DNA from: an uncultured Bacillota bacterium
GTDB taxonomy: Bacteria > Bacillota > Clostridia > Lachnospirales > Lachnospiraceae
Assembly: GCA_949291945.1 (NCBI GenBank)
Contig: CASEXH010000006.1
Span: forward strand, 124,001-188,000
Reading direction: 5' to 3'
DNA length: 64,000 nucleotides
Part shown: positions 18,561 through 27,799 of the stretch, piece by piece
Position numbering within the stretch: position 1 is the stretch's first letter
Layout: each line of letters begins with the position of its first letter
Notes under the pieces: generated by a model
What the model was told of the DNA's origin: nothing
Databases searched by the model: none
Seen by the model: the letters and a program-made list of their open reading frames with translations, nothing else
Made by a program: the position numbers and the translations under genes

Positions 18561-20131
18561 ATCTCTTTTCCTCCGTCCATGACAGAATACTTTCTTCCTT
18601 TTCCTGTGGGAAGCATAATGAGTACCGTTGTGTATCTGCCGTATCTGCTGTCAATCTTTATCTGTCCCAGATGAGCTTTTATAACTTTATAAACATACGG
18701 CAAACCCAGACCCCAGTTCATCTTCCCATGCTTTCCTGAATAATGGGGAGAAAATATATGTTTTCTCTCTGCCCTTCTGATCCCCGTCCCATTGTCCTGA
18801 ATCTCCAGCACCAGCCAATTCAGCACAAAAGAAAGACTGATTCTGATTTTCCCGTCTTCTCTTCCTGTCTGTTCAATAGCCTCCACTGCATTGTTCAGAA
18901 TATTCACAAGAGCCTTCTCCAGGTGGTATTTATCATACATCCCGAAAAATTTTTTACTTTCCCCATATATACTCCTGTCCCAGTAAAGCTCTATTTCCTC
19001 CGGAAAATTCACCTCTGTAACAGCCCCCTCCACAATATCCAGAATGTTATTATTCAGGTAATGATATCTTACTTCCTTTAAACCGTCTAAAAGTTCTGTT
19101 GTGCGTCCCAAAGAATCCAATATAAGTTTCTCCATTCTCTGGACTTCCGGTATATCCTGCCCTTCTGTCTTCTTATGAATCTTTTGTATGAGGATCTGCA
19201 TAGAGAAGAACAGGTTTTTCTGGGAATGAAGAGTTTCTCCCAGGACTTCATTCATAATAGCCACATTTTTCTGAATTTTCTTTCTTGCAAAAAGTGTTAC
19301 TGACATATCCATATTAAAGCTTAAAAGAATCGACATGCAAAAAGCAATCACCACAAAAATAAGGCTGGAACCCGCTAAGTAAACATCAGGTACTTTTGCT
19401 TCTATATTTTCAAAAATCCAAAAACCGCTTCTCCGGACCTTCTCCGAAGAGATACTGAAGGTTCCCACACAGAAGAAAAAGTAAAAAATCCCATTTGCCA
19501 GGAGAAGTCCTGCTGCAAACAGAGAAATCCTCTTTTTTAAAAAGGAAATTTTTGTCCCAGCCACATATTTAAACAAAATCAGCACCGGCCGCAGAAGAAG
19601 AAAAAGGACAAAAAGCTTATATCCTATTTCTGTGGCCCGGATAATCCCATAAATAATTTGGGGCTGCCTGCTGGTATGATAGGCAAGGTACATATTCGTG
19701 GAAACCCAGGGATCCGGAAGCGCCATGGAGATAATAGGCACCAGAAAAAGCAGCAGCCTGAACCGTCCGGTTTTTTCTCTCTTCTCAGGGTTCCGTCCCT
19801 TTAGAAGGTTTTTGTTGAAATCAAAATTAAAAATCGTAATTGCCAAAAGATACAGAGAGATTCCAAGATTCATCATCCTTATGTTTGTAACAATAGGAAT
19901 GGTAATCCTGCTGGTAATTGCTCTAAAAATACTATAATCTAACTCATAATAAAGCCCGTTCCTGCCATAGCTGCCGTAACTGGCAAACATATTGATGTGA
20001 AGGATAATGAAGAAAAACGCAATCATTGCTCCCACAGCCATGAGGACAAAAAGACAGGAATATCTGCTTTTGTGGTCAAATATCAAAAGTATCACAGAAA
20101 AGATCAACAGCAGTAAAATTGTATAAAACAT
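18542..20131 (-). CDS. Membrane sensor histidine kinase
   Basis: A 529-residue kinase. Multiple membrane segments fill roughly residues 3-275 (at least seven hydrophobic stretches), then comes a dimerisation helix with probable phospho-acceptor His302 in ETLHSQKNLFF. The HATPase domain has N-box ILNNAVEAIE (near 411-420), DNGTGI and the GLGLPYVYKVI G2 region. The membrane-embedded sensor lacks a large extracytoplasmic domain, suggesting it senses through the membrane or via the adjacent ABC transporter. It sits between the permease and regulator genes of the same operon, an unusual placement for a two-component system. Confidence 0.9.
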   Translation of the reverse strand: MFYTILLLLIFSVILLIFDHKSRYSCLFVLMAVGAMIAFFFIILHINMFASYGSYGRNGLYYELDYSIFRAITSRITIPIVTNIRMMNLGISLYLLAITIFNFDFNKNLLKGRNPEKREKTGRFRLLLFLVPIISMALPDPWVSTNMYLAYHTSRQPQIIYGIIRATEIGYKLFVLFLLLRPVLILFKYVAGTKISFLKKRISLFAAGLLLANGIFYFFFCVGTFSISSEKVRRSGFWIFENIEAKVPDVYLAGSSLIFVVIAFCMSILLSFNMDMSVTLFARKKIQKNVAIMNEVLGETLHSQKNLFFSMQILIQKIHKKTEGQDIPEVQRMEKLILDSLGRTTELLDGLKEVRYHYLNNNILDIVEGAVTEVNFPEEIELYWDRSIYGESKKFFGMYDKYHLEKALVNILNNAVEAIEQTGREDGKIRISLSFVLNWLVLEIQDNGTGIRRAERKHIFSPHYSGKHGKMNWGLGLPYVYKVIKAHLGQIKIDSRYGRYTTVLIMLPTGKGRKYSVMDGGKEIWAESK

Positions 20132-20152
20132 GGAATCCCTCCTCTTTTCTCA

Positions 20153-21001
20153 TCAGCCCTTTACCGCTCCTTCCGTAAGTCCGGCGATAAAATACCTGTT
20201 TAAAAACAAGTATACGATAAGCATGGGCAAAATGGAAATACTGATTCCCGCCAGCATAAGATTCCAGGAGGAGACTGCCTCGCCGCTGGACTTCAGACTT
20301 ACCACTCCCACCACCAATGGCCATTTGTCCTTTTCTGAAATGGTAAACACATAGGGAAGCAGATAGTCGCTCCAGGCCTTTCGGAAAGCCATTAAACCTG
20401 AAGTGGCAATAAGAGGTTTACATAATGGAAATATAATCTTATAAAAGATTTTGAAAAATCCGCATCCATCAATTCTTGCCGCTTCGTCAATTTCACTGGA
20501 AATCTGCCGGATAAACCCTGTAGCGATAAACACCTGGGTGGCATTCATACCAAACACATGGATGATAATGGGCCCCCAAAGGCTTCCGCTTAGCCCCACA
20601 GCCTTAGCCAGATGAAGCTGGGGGTACAGGGACAGGGTTCCAATGGAAATAAATAATGAGCAGAGTACCATGGTGTTGATAATCCTGGTAATCTTTGTTT
20701 TTCCTCTGGCAAAGACATAACCTGCTGCCAGAGAGGAAATCACACATCCAACAACCACAAAAAACGCATAAAAAATACTGTTAAAGGTAAGTCTTCCGAA
20801 ATTTGCCAGAGTCCATGCCTGCTTATAGTTGTCCAAAAGCCACTCCTTGGGGAGAAGGTTGACTCCCCCTACCAGAATTTCCTGGTTGGATTTAAAGGAG
20901 CTCAGAAGGATATATACCACAGGAAATATGGTGAAGACAGCCAGCATGATTAACATAATGTATATTGCCGCATAACCCACGGCTTTTCCACTTCTCTTCA
21001 T
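20153..21001 (-). CDS. Carbohydrate ABC transporter permease, MalG type
   Basis: A 282-residue inner-membrane permease with six predicted membrane segments. The EAA loop reads EIDEAARIDGCGFFKIFYKI, the coupling site for the ATPase. It pairs with the MalF-type permease immediately upstream. No ATPase gene lies in this operon, so a shared ATPase such as the one at 27-1172 is probably used. Confidence 0.93.
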   Translation of the reverse strand: MKRSGKAVGYAAIYIMLIMLAVFTIFPVVYILLSSFKSNQEILVGGVNLLPKEWLLDNYKQAWTLANFGRLTFNSIFYAFFVVVGCVISSLAAGYVFARGKTKITRIINTMVLCSLFISIGTLSLYPQLHLAKAVGLSGSLWGPIIIHVFGMNATQVFIATGFIRQISSEIDEAARIDGCGFFKIFYKIIFPLCKPLIATSGLMAFRKAWSDYLLPYVFTISEKDKWPLVVGVVSLKSSGEAVSSWNLMLAGISISILPMLIVYLFLNRYFIAGLTEGAVKG

Positions 21002-21012
21002 ATTGTCCTCCT

Positions 21013-21957
21013 TTACCCTTCCAATTCCTGCATCTTCTTGGAAATTTTAAGATAAATAAATGTTACTACTCCAAGAATGATGGCGGTAATCACTGCCATA
21101 GCAGAGGCATAGCCAAACTGTACCTCTCTGGCAGAATTATCCCCGTAGGAGAAGAAGTATTTAAAGATATAGGTCATAACCACCTCTGTGGAACCTCCAG
21201 GCGCTCCGTTGGTAAGTACCAGGATTAAGTCTGTCATCTTCATGGTTCCCAGAACACTGAGCATAAGAACCAGTTGGAGAATGGGAGCCACCAAAGGCAG
21301 GGTTATGTAGAAAAATTTCTGAAAAACATTAGCTCCATCTATCTCTGCACACTCATACAGAGAAGCTGGTATATTCTGAAGCCCCATAAGGAAATAAATC
21401 ATGTTGAGTCCAAAAGTGGTCCACAAAGATACCAAAATGATTACAAACATGGCGTGGGTCTTGTCGCTGAACCACCCGATATTTTGGGAAATCAGCCCGA
21501 AAAAGCGCAGCAGAGCATTAACAATTCCATTATAAGAACTGAATAAAAGAGAAAAGATTAATCCTACTACTGCGATACTAAACACAGAGGGAAGGAAAAA
21601 TACTACCCGGAAGAAAGCGCTTCCCTTAAGTTTATTATTCAGGATTACTGCCAGGAGCAGTGCCAGGGGAATCTCAACCAGCATTTTCAGCCCTGCAATG
21701 ATAAATGTATTAAGCAAAGAATCCCAGTAAGCAGGATCCCTGGTGATAGCCCGGATAAAATTTTCCAATCCGATAAATTCCGGTGTACTGTAACCGTTGT
21801 AATTAAAAAATGACCATCTGATTACCCACAAAATTGGGTAGACTGAAAACAGCAAAAAGCCTATGGTCATAGGAGTAATCATAAGTATCTCCTGGACTTT
21901 ATCGCCCATATGGAGTTTTTTTTCCTTCTTTCTGCCTCCTAATCCGATTTTCTTCAT
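21013..21957 (-). CDS. Carbohydrate ABC transporter permease, MalF type
   Basis: A 314-residue permease with six membrane segments after a basic N-terminus (KKIGLGGRKKEKK). The EAA loop is YECAEIDGANVFQKFFYITL. Ribosome binding site GAGGTG. It follows the substrate-binding protein gene after a hairpin (21978-22048) and precedes the MalG-type permease by 11 bases. Confidence 0.93.
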   Translation of the reverse strand: MKKIGLGGRKKEKKLHMGDKVQEILMITPMTIGFLLFSVYPILWVIRWSFFNYNGYSTPEFIGLENFIRAITRDPAYWDSLLNTFIIAGLKMLVEIPLALLLAVILNNKLKGSAFFRVVFFLPSVFSIAVVGLIFSLLFSSYNGIVNALLRFFGLISQNIGWFSDKTHAMFVIILVSLWTTFGLNMIYFLMGLQNIPASLYECAEIDGANVFQKFFYITLPLVAPILQLVLMLSVLGTMKMTDLILVLTNGAPGGSTEVVMTYIFKYFFSYGDNSAREVQFGYASAMAVITAIILGVVTFIYLKISKKMQELEG

Positions 21958-21977
21958 CTCGTCACCTCTATATTTTT

Positions 21978-22048
21978 AAAAAGGCGGCCGCATGAACTAT
22001 ATATCAGGAATATCAGAATATTCTTGATCGTACTCAATGCAGCCAGCC
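21978..22048 (-). terminator. Attenuating hairpin between binding protein and permease genes
   Basis: On the minus strand, the arm at 22048-22034 pairs with 21996-21983 (GC-rich, with a few G-U pairs) and is followed by five Ts. The position just after the binding-protein gene suits partial termination, so that more binding protein than permease is made. Confidence 0.6.
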
Positions 22049-22061
22049 TCTCATCTTTTGG

Positions 22062-23465
22062 TTATTTGGTCCAGGTCATCTTTTCTGCCATATCAGGATC
22101 TATATAGTCCTCCCGGGTCAGTTCTCCGGATTCCACTGCCGCATCCATGGCAGCATTATAGCGTTCATCCAGATCCTGAAGAGCTGCATCCACATCTGTG
22201 ATAGCACCTGTGAGAATCTTATCGTAAACATCCTGGTAGGTATCTCCTTCAATGGCAAGATTGTCATCCGGTGTGGGAAGCTTAATGCAGTAAGCATCCA
22301 TATCAGAGAACTTCTCCCAATTAGGATCCATATCTGTCTTGTCAGACTGGCTGGTAATGGCGTCTCCCAGGATGGAAATATCCAGTTCTGCGTCACTGGT
22401 GGCAACAGCTACTTCATCGGAATACAGATAATTCATGAACTCAGCCACCTTATCTGCATAACCTTCATCCTTTGCCTTAGAATTTACCACATAGGACATG
22501 GAAACTCCTACAGGCTCTTTATAGCGGTTGTTAGCATCCTCTACAGGATAATAGATCATTTCCCAATCAAAATCACAGGGGAACTGATTCTTAAAAGTGG
22601 TCACATCAGAGGACATAACTCCGATCATGCCAATATTTCCTGCTGAAAACTGTGCTCTTGCAGTATCGCCATCCATGGTCTCATATCCCGGGAACATGCT
22701 TCCGTCATCTATGAAGGTCTGCAGATGACTGAAAAATCCACCGAGAGACTGGAAGTCATAGGTTCCTGTGGTATGGTTAAAATATTCATCTCCTACACTG
22801 GCCGCATTTGGAAGATTTACATAAAAGTAATTATAGGAGCCGTAACCCATAGCTAAGGCATATCCATAGGTCTGTCCGTTTCCGTTTTCTGTAATGACCC
22901 TGGCTGCCTCCTCCATCTCATCCCAGGTCTCAGGCAGCTCCAGATTGTTTTCTTCAAAAATCTCCTTGTTGCAGGCCACCCCGTAGGTAGTAACTCTTAC
23001 AGGAACAGAATAAGTCTTTCCTCCGAACTCTCCATATCCGGGGGCATTATATTCCCCAAATTTATCAATAAGGGGAGAAAAGCCTTCCTCATCATCCCAG
23101 GCCATTATATATCCGGCCTCTGCATAATTTCCTATCTTATTACACTTGTAAATATCCGGACCTTCCCCTGCAGATACCGCCACGTCCAGGGTACTGTAAT
23201 AATCGCTTCCGTACACGGTGTATTCTACCTCAATACCCTTCTCTTTTCCTATAGTATCATTAAATTCCTGAATCTTATCCTCAATAATCTCCTGATCGTG
23301 CTGGTCATTAGACCACATGGTAATTTTCTGTACATCCTGTGAGCTTCCTCCGGACTCTTTCTCACCTGAGGCTTCGCCTCCTCCGGAACTGCCGCATGCG
23401 GCCAGAGAAGTCGCCAAAACTGTTCCCAGCAGCAGCGCTAAAACTCTTTTCATTCTCATATTCAT
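22062..23465 (-). CDS. Sugar ABC transporter substrate-binding lipoprotein
   Basis: A 467-residue extracellular solute-binding protein (family 1). It has a lipoprotein signal peptide with lipobox LAAC (Cys24) followed by a Gly/Ser/Glu linker. The mature part has the start KITMWSNDQHDQEIIEDKIQ, typical of oligosaccharide-binding proteins, and a later NIGMIGVMSSDV stretch. It is the first gene of the operon and divergent from the GH5 gene. Ligand is likely an oligosaccharide cleaved by the GH2 and GH5 enzymes. Confidence 0.93.
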   Translation of the reverse strand: MNMRMKRVLALLLGTVLATSLAACGSSGGGEASGEKESGGSSQDVQKITMWSNDQHDQEIIEDKIQEFNDTIGKEKGIEVEYTVYGSDYYSTLDVAVSAGEGPDIYKCNKIGNYAEAGYIMAWDDEEGFSPLIDKFGEYNAPGYGEFGGKTYSVPVRVTTYGVACNKEIFEENNLELPETWDEMEEAARVITENGNGQTYGYALAMGYGSYNYFYVNLPNAASVGDEYFNHTTGTYDFQSLGGFFSHLQTFIDDGSMFPGYETMDGDTARAQFSAGNIGMIGVMSSDVTTFKNQFPCDFDWEMIYYPVEDANNRYKEPVGVSMSYVVNSKAKDEGYADKVAEFMNYLYSDEVAVATSDAELDISILGDAITSQSDKTDMDPNWEKFSDMDAYCIKLPTPDDNLAIEGDTYQDVYDKILTGAITDVDAALQDLDERYNAAMDAAVESGELTREDYIDPDMAEKMTWTK

Positions 23466-23576
23466 TTTCCTCCATATTCGTTTTTTAAATATCTAACGAT
23501 TCCAATCTGTTCTTCGGTTCTGCAGAATGTTTTGAACTTCATACTGAAATTCTAGCATGAGGAACCATCACGGAAA

Positions 23577-23653
23577 ATATGAAAAAACATCAACATTTAC
23601 TATTTTTTTAATAAATATGCATTTTTTATATTTATGTTGACATTTTTTCATAT
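23577..23653. promoter_or_regulatory. 20-bp inverted repeat in the divergent sugar promoter region
   Basis: ATATGAAAAAACATCAACAT (23577-23596) matches the complement of 23634-23653 at 18 of 20 positions, with 37 bases between. The repeats sit between the divergent binding-protein and GH5 genes. A possible GH5 promoter is TTGTTC (23653-23658), 17 bp, TAAAAT (23676-23681), abutting the right arm, as expected for an activator site. The best candidate binder is the LuxR-type regulator at 17889. Confidence 0.55.
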
Positions 23654-23713
23654 TGTTCTCCTTGTTTTTTAGTATTAAAATATACAAAAATATGTTATAG
23701 AAAGGAAGGTTTT

Positions 23714-25183
23714 ATGGAATTTCTTCACACAAACGGGAAACTTATTGAAACAGAAAGCCACCGTCCACTTTATCTCCGGGGCACCTGTGTAGGGGGCTGG
23801 ATGAATATGGAGAACTTTATAAATGGATATCCCGGCACAGAAATCTCCCTCCGGGAACAGATGAAAAAGCGTCTGGGAGAGGATCTGGGCACTCTCTTCT
23901 TCGAGGAAATGCTCTCCAATTTTCTGGCAGAGGAGGATATTCAGTTCATTAAATCCACTGGGGCCACCTGTATCCGCCTGGCTCTGAATTACCGCCATTT
24001 TGAGGATGATGAGCACCCCTATGTTTATAAGGAAGAAGGGTTTGCCAGGCTCAAAAAGATTGTCGATCTCTGTGAGAAACATGAAATTTATGCCATCTTT
24101 GATATGCATGCTATCCAGGGCTGGCAGAACACCCACTGGCACAGCGACAATGACCGTGGTATCTCCCTTTTCTGGACGGATGCCTGTTACCAGGAAAGGT
24201 ACTATGCTCTGATGCAGGAAATCGCCCGGCGCTTTAAAGACTCCCCGGCAGTGGCAGGCTATGAGCTTTTTAACGAGCCCAGTTCAAGCTGCAGAAGCGG
24301 GGATTATCCCTTTAATATGTATGAGAACTTTATTTCAGATTACACCCGTTTTAACCCCATTGTCCGCAAAAGTGTGAATAAAATCAGGGAAATCGACAAT
24401 AAACATATCATCTTTATAGAAGGAGATTCCTACGGCCACAATTTCGCAGGTCTGGAGGAACCCTTTGACGATAACCTGGTATACTCCTCCCATGATTATA
24501 TTATCTCCAGCTTTGGACCCGGGAAATATCCGGGCTTTTATGAACAGCTCCACAATGACCGCATTGAAAAGAGCAGCTACTGGGATTATGACCAGCAGAT
24601 TCGCCATATCCAGGAAACTGAGGGCTGGCAGTTCTCTGAGAAATATCAAGTTCCTCTGTGGGTAGGAGAATTCGGCTCCCAGTATTGCACCGGGGAGGAG
24701 GATAATGCATACCGTCTGGCCTCCATGGATGACCAGTTAAAGGCCATGAATGAAATGGGTCTGAACTGGACTACCTGGACCTTCAAGGACTGCGGCACCA
24801 TGGGCTGGGTAACCCTTTCCCCGGAGGGAGAATACCTGAAAAAGGTTGCCCCGGTGCAGCGAGTAAAGGGCCTTCTGGCCGCAGAAAATTTCACCGCCTG
24901 GAGAGGAGATTGCCCGGGTAAGGAATTTACAAAGAAATTCACGGAATATTTCATGTCCCTGCTGACAGAGTCCAAAAATTATTCCTTCGGAACCTTCCAG
25001 AAATGTGTAAATTATGCCCTTCTCACAGGTTTTTCCGCCGGAGTGCTTCAACCAGAATACACTGCCCTCTTTGAGGACTGTCAGGCAAAAGATATTAAGC
25101 GGATTATGAAGTCCTTTGCTTTGGAAAACTGCATAGTAAACGAACCCTATATTGAAATATTAAAGAAAAGACTTGTTCAGTGA
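23714..25183 (+). CDS. Glycoside hydrolase family 5 (cytoplasmic)
   Basis: A 489-residue TIM-barrel glycosidase. Acid/base Glu188 lies in AGYELFNEPSS and nucleophile Glu319 in LWVGEFGSQY, the GH5 signatures. The N-terminal RGTCVGGWMNMENF stretch and DMHAIQGWQN are also typical. No signal peptide, so it probably trims imported oligosaccharides, unlike secreted cellulases or mannanases of the family. Ribosome binding site AAAGGAAGG. It is divergent from the sugar importer operon that carries the GH2 gene, and both probably respond to the same signal. Preference (beta-glucan, mannan or glycoside) cannot be assigned. Confidence 0.9.
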   Translation: MEFLHTNGKLIETESHRPLYLRGTCVGGWMNMENFINGYPGTEISLREQMKKRLGEDLGTLFFEEMLSNFLAEEDIQFIKSTGATCIRLALNYRHFEDDEHPYVYKEEGFARLKKIVDLCEKHEIYAIFDMHAIQGWQNTHWHSDNDRGISLFWTDACYQERYYALMQEIARRFKDSPAVAGYELFNEPSSSCRSGDYPFNMYENFISDYTRFNPIVRKSVNKIREIDNKHIIFIEGDSYGHNFAGLEEPFDDNLVYSSHDYIISSFGPGKYPGFYEQLHNDRIEKSSYWDYDQQIRHIQETEGWQFSEKYQVPLWVGEFGSQYCTGEEDNAYRLASMDDQLKAMNEMGLNWTTWTFKDCGTMGWVTLSPEGEYLKKVAPVQRVKGLLAAENFTAWRGDCPGKEFTKKFTEYFMSLLTESKNYSFGTFQKCVNYALLTGFSAGVLQPEYTALFEDCQAKDIKRIMKSFALENCIVNEPYIEILKKRLVQ

Positions 25184-25212
25184 TATATCAGAAAAAACAA
25201 ACATAAAATGAA

Positions 25213-25239
25213 CCCCCCAGGACTGATTCTCCTGGGGGG
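25213..25239. terminator. Hairpin after the GH5 gene
   Basis: A perfect 10-bp GC-rich stem CCCCCCAGGA (25213-25222) and TCCTGGGGGG (25230-25239) with a 7-base loop. The following T-tract is weak (ATTCTGTATAT), so termination may be inefficient. Confidence 0.65.
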
Positions 25240-25330
25240 ATTCTGTATATATTGGTTCATTCGCATCTGTCTGTTATTAATATAGCATGCGCCTTTTTCT
25301 TTGCAATATGCTCTTTTAATCGCAAATTTC

Positions 25331-25360
25331 TTGTCTTCCCGACAATTTTTCCATTATAAT
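25331..25360 (+). promoter_or_regulatory. Promoter and dyad of the MerR-methyltransferase gene
   Basis: A -35 TTGTCT (25331-25336), 18-bp spacer and -10 TATAAT (25355-25360). The -35 is part of an inverted repeat TTGTC-TTCCC-GACAA (25331-25345). MerR regulators often bind dyads in slightly long spacers, so autoregulation is possible. Confidence 0.5.
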
Positions 25361-25394
25361 AAGGATAATATAACTCTAAGAAGGAACCAGCTCT

Positions 25395-26576
25395 ATGAAA
25401 CCAGACGGATACTACACTTCCGGACAATTTGCCAAAATGGCCCGCATTTCTGTGCGCACTGTCCGTTTTTATGACAAACAGAACATTTTAAAACCTTCCT
25501 ACGTCTCCCCGGCAGGATCCCGTTTCTATACAGATAAGGACTTCGCCCGGCTTCAGCAGATCCTGCTGCTGAAGTATCTGGGCTTTTCTCTGGAAGATAT
25601 CAAGGAAATGACCATAGATGACACCGACTATCACTTTACTCTGAACTCCCTGGCTCTTCAGCAAAAACTGGTCCAGGACCGGATCGAACAGCTGCAGCTT
25701 GTGGAAAAAGCCATTGAAGATACCACCAGAGAAATTCAGGAAAACCGCAGCATTAACTGGAGCCACATGTTGGATCTGATCCACCTTACCGGAATGGAAA
25801 AAAGTCTGAAAGGCCAGTATCTCAATTCCAAAAACATTTCCGACCGGATTCGGCTTCACAGTCTGTACTCTCAGAATAAAGAGGGCTGGTTTCCCTGGCT
25901 CTTCCGTATGTACCAGCCCCGGGAGGAGACGAAGATCCTGGAGCTGGGCTGCGGAGACGGTTCTCTCTGGTCCCAGAATAAAGAAAAGCTCCCTGAAAAT
26001 ATCTCCCTGACTCTTTCCGATATTTCCGAGGGAATGCTCCGGGATGCCAAGAGAAACCTGGGCGGGGAAGATCCCCGGTTCAGTTTCCAGCCTTTCGACT
26101 GCCAGGAGATACCTTTTCCCGATGAACAGTTTGATATGATCATTGCCAACCATGTGCTGTTTTACTGCGAGGATCTGGCTAAAGCCCTGAAGGAAATAAA
26201 AAGAGTATTAAAATCTGACGGCTTTTTCTTCTGCAGCGCTTACGGTGCAGAACATATGGCCCAGATCAGCCGTCTGGTCCAGGACTTTGACAGCCGGATC
26301 ATCCTGTCTGCAGACAAACTCTACGAAAAATTCGGCAGAGAGAACGGTCCTTCACTTCTTGGTCCCTATTTTTCCAGGGTAGAATGGCACAGATATGAAG
26401 ACAGTCTTCTGGTAACCCAGGCAGAACCACTCATCGCCTACATCCTATCCTGCCACGGTAATCAGAATCAGTACATTCTGGACAGATATAAAGAATTCCG
26501 GTCCTTTGTATCCAAAAAAACGGCAGATGGCTTTTATATTACAAAAGACGCAGGGTTCTTTTCCTGCCGTAAGTGA
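25395..26576 (+). CDS. MerR family regulator fused to a SAM-dependent methyltransferase
   Basis: A 393-residue two-domain protein. Residues 6-73 are a MerR winged helix (FAKMARISVRTVRFYDKQNI, then a YLGFSLEDIKEM wing). A coiled linker at about 80-118 is the usual MerR dimer helix. Residues 165-290 form a class I methyltransferase with motif I ELGCGDGS (183-190), an acidic SAM-ribose residue near Asp209 and the FDMIIANHVLFYCEDL motif IV region. The C-terminal 100 residues are unassigned. The methyltransferase may act as a ligand-sensing module or modify a drug or metabolite. It precedes the rhamnose operon in the same direction. Confidence 0.85.
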   Translation: MKPDGYYTSGQFAKMARISVRTVRFYDKQNILKPSYVSPAGSRFYTDKDFARLQQILLLKYLGFSLEDIKEMTIDDTDYHFTLNSLALQQKLVQDRIEQLQLVEKAIEDTTREIQENRSINWSHMLDLIHLTGMEKSLKGQYLNSKNISDRIRLHSLYSQNKEGWFPWLFRMYQPREETKILELGCGDGSLWSQNKEKLPENISLTLSDISEGMLRDAKRNLGGEDPRFSFQPFDCQEIPFPDEQFDMIIANHVLFYCEDLAKALKEIKRVLKSDGFFFCSAYGAEHMAQISRLVQDFDSRIILSADKLYEKFGRENGPSLLGPYFSRVEWHRYEDSLLVTQAEPLIAYILSCHGNQNQYILDRYKEFRSFVSKKTADGFYITKDAGFFSCRK

Positions 26577-26613
26577 AAAAGGCCGCAGAAAGTCGATGAT
26601 ACAGTACACTGTC

Positions 26614-26658
26614 ATAACTATTCAGCCATATAACTCAGCTTCGCAGCTGGATAGTTAT
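26614..26658. terminator. Hairpin after the MerR-methyltransferase gene
   Basis: A 13-bp stem with one G-U pair, ATAACTATTCAGC (26614-26626) with GCTGGATAGTTAT (26646-26658), around a 19-base loop. An A/T-rich tail follows without a clean T-run, so it is a probable but imperfect terminator. Confidence 0.45.
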
Positions 26659-26688
26659 TAAAAATTTCTTAAAATTGGCAAATAGGGG

Positions 26689-26719
26689 TTGAAGATGACG
26701 TAACGTCACCTTATATAAT
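26689..26719 (+). promoter_or_regulatory. Promoter of the dTDP-rhamnose operon with palindromic long spacer
   Basis: A -35 TTGAAG (26689-26694), a 19-bp spacer and -10 TATAAT (26714-26719). The spacer holds a perfect palindrome TGACG-TAA-CGTCA (26696-26708). A palindrome inside a 19-bp spacer is the hallmark of MerR-activated promoters, and a MerR gene lies just upstream. Confidence 0.6.
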
Positions 26720-26806
26720 AGATTTAACATAACAGTTTATAATTCGACATCTTATGGAAAACTAAAGAATAATAAAAAAGAACAAATACACAAAGGAGAC
26801 TTATTC

Positions 26807-27703
26807 ATGAAAGGTATTATTCTTGCCGGCGGTTCGGGAACCCGCCTTTACCCGCTGACCATGGTAACTTCCAAACAGCTGCTTCCCATCTATGACAAGC
26901 CTATGATCTATTATCCCCTGTCTGTTCTCATGAACGCAGGGATAAGGGACATTCTGATCATTTCCACACCTCAGGATACGCCCCGGTTTGAGGCTCTTCT
27001 GGGAGACGGCCATCAGTTTGGCGTTCATCTCTCCTACGAAGTACAGCCAAGTCCCGACGGACTGGCTCAGGCCTTTATCATTGGCGCAGACTTTATCGGA
27101 GACGACTGCGTGGCTATGGTGCTGGGAGACAATATCTTTGCAGGCCACGGTCTGAAGAAAAGGCTGAAAGCCGCTGTAGAAAATGCAGAAAACGGTCAGG
27201 GAGCTACTGTGTTCGGCTATTATGTAGACGATCCCGAACGTTTCGGTATCGTGGAATTCGATGCCAATGGAAAGGCTGTTTCCATCGAGGAAAAACCGGA
27301 ACATCCAAAGAGCAACTACTGCGTTACCGGTCTGTATTTCTACGACAATAAGGTAGTAGATTATGCCAAAAACTTGAAACCAAGCCCAAGAGGAGAGCTG
27401 GAGATCACAGATCTGAACCGGATCTATCTGGAATCCGGACAGTTAAATGTAGAACTTCTGGGACAGGGCTTTACCTGGCTGGATACCGGTACCCACGAAA
27501 GTCTGGTGGAAGCCACCAACTTTGTAAAGACCATGGAAGACCACCAGCACAGAAAGATCGCCTGCCTGGAAGAAATCGCCTACTTAAACGGCTGGATCAC
27601 CAAAGATGATGTAATGAAAGTATATGAGGTCCTGAAGAAAAATCAGTACGGCCAGTATTTAAAGGACGTTCTGGACGGCAAATATCTGGACAGCCTTCAC
27701 TGA
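26807..27703 (+). CDS. rfbA: Glucose-1-phosphate thymidylyltransferase RmlA
   Basis: The first step of dTDP-L-rhamnose synthesis: dTTP plus glucose-1-phosphate to dTDP-glucose. 298 residues, full length. The nucleotidyltransferase signature [11 protein letters not shown] starts at residue 8, with [10 protein letters not shown] and LGDNIFAG following. Ribosome binding site AAAGGAG. First gene of the rmlA-B-D-C operon; its promoter is at 26689-26719. Confidence 0.96.
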   Translation: MKGIILAGGSGTRLYPLTMVTSKQLLPIYDKPMIYYPLSVLMNAGIRDILIISTPQDTPRFEALLGDGHQFGVHLSYEVQPSPDGLAQAFIIGADFIGDDCVAMVLGDNIFAGHGLKKRLKAAVENAENGQGATVFGYYVDDPERFGIVEFDANGKAVSIEEKPEHPKSNYCVTGLYFYDNKVVDYAKNLKPSPRGELEITDLNRIYLESGQLNVELLGQGFTWLDTGTHESLVEATNFVKTMEDHQHRKIACLEEIAYLNGWITKDDVMKVYEVLKKNQYGQYLKDVLDGKYLDSLH

Positions 27704-27707
27704 TTTC

Positions 27708-27751
27708 CCGGAATTCTTCTTAAAGCAGTTTTCCGGATGAGCGGTTTTTTT
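27708..27751 (+). terminator. Weak hairpin with T-run between rfbA and rfbB
   Basis: CCGGAA (27708-27713) can pair with TTCCGG (27731-27736), and GCGG plus seven Ts follows. Stem and T-run are separated by several bases, so at most it is a partial attenuator or processing site inside the operon. Confidence 0.3.
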
Positions 27752-27799
27752 GTCATAAATCCGCTTTATTAAAAATATCATTATAAAAGGAGAATCATT

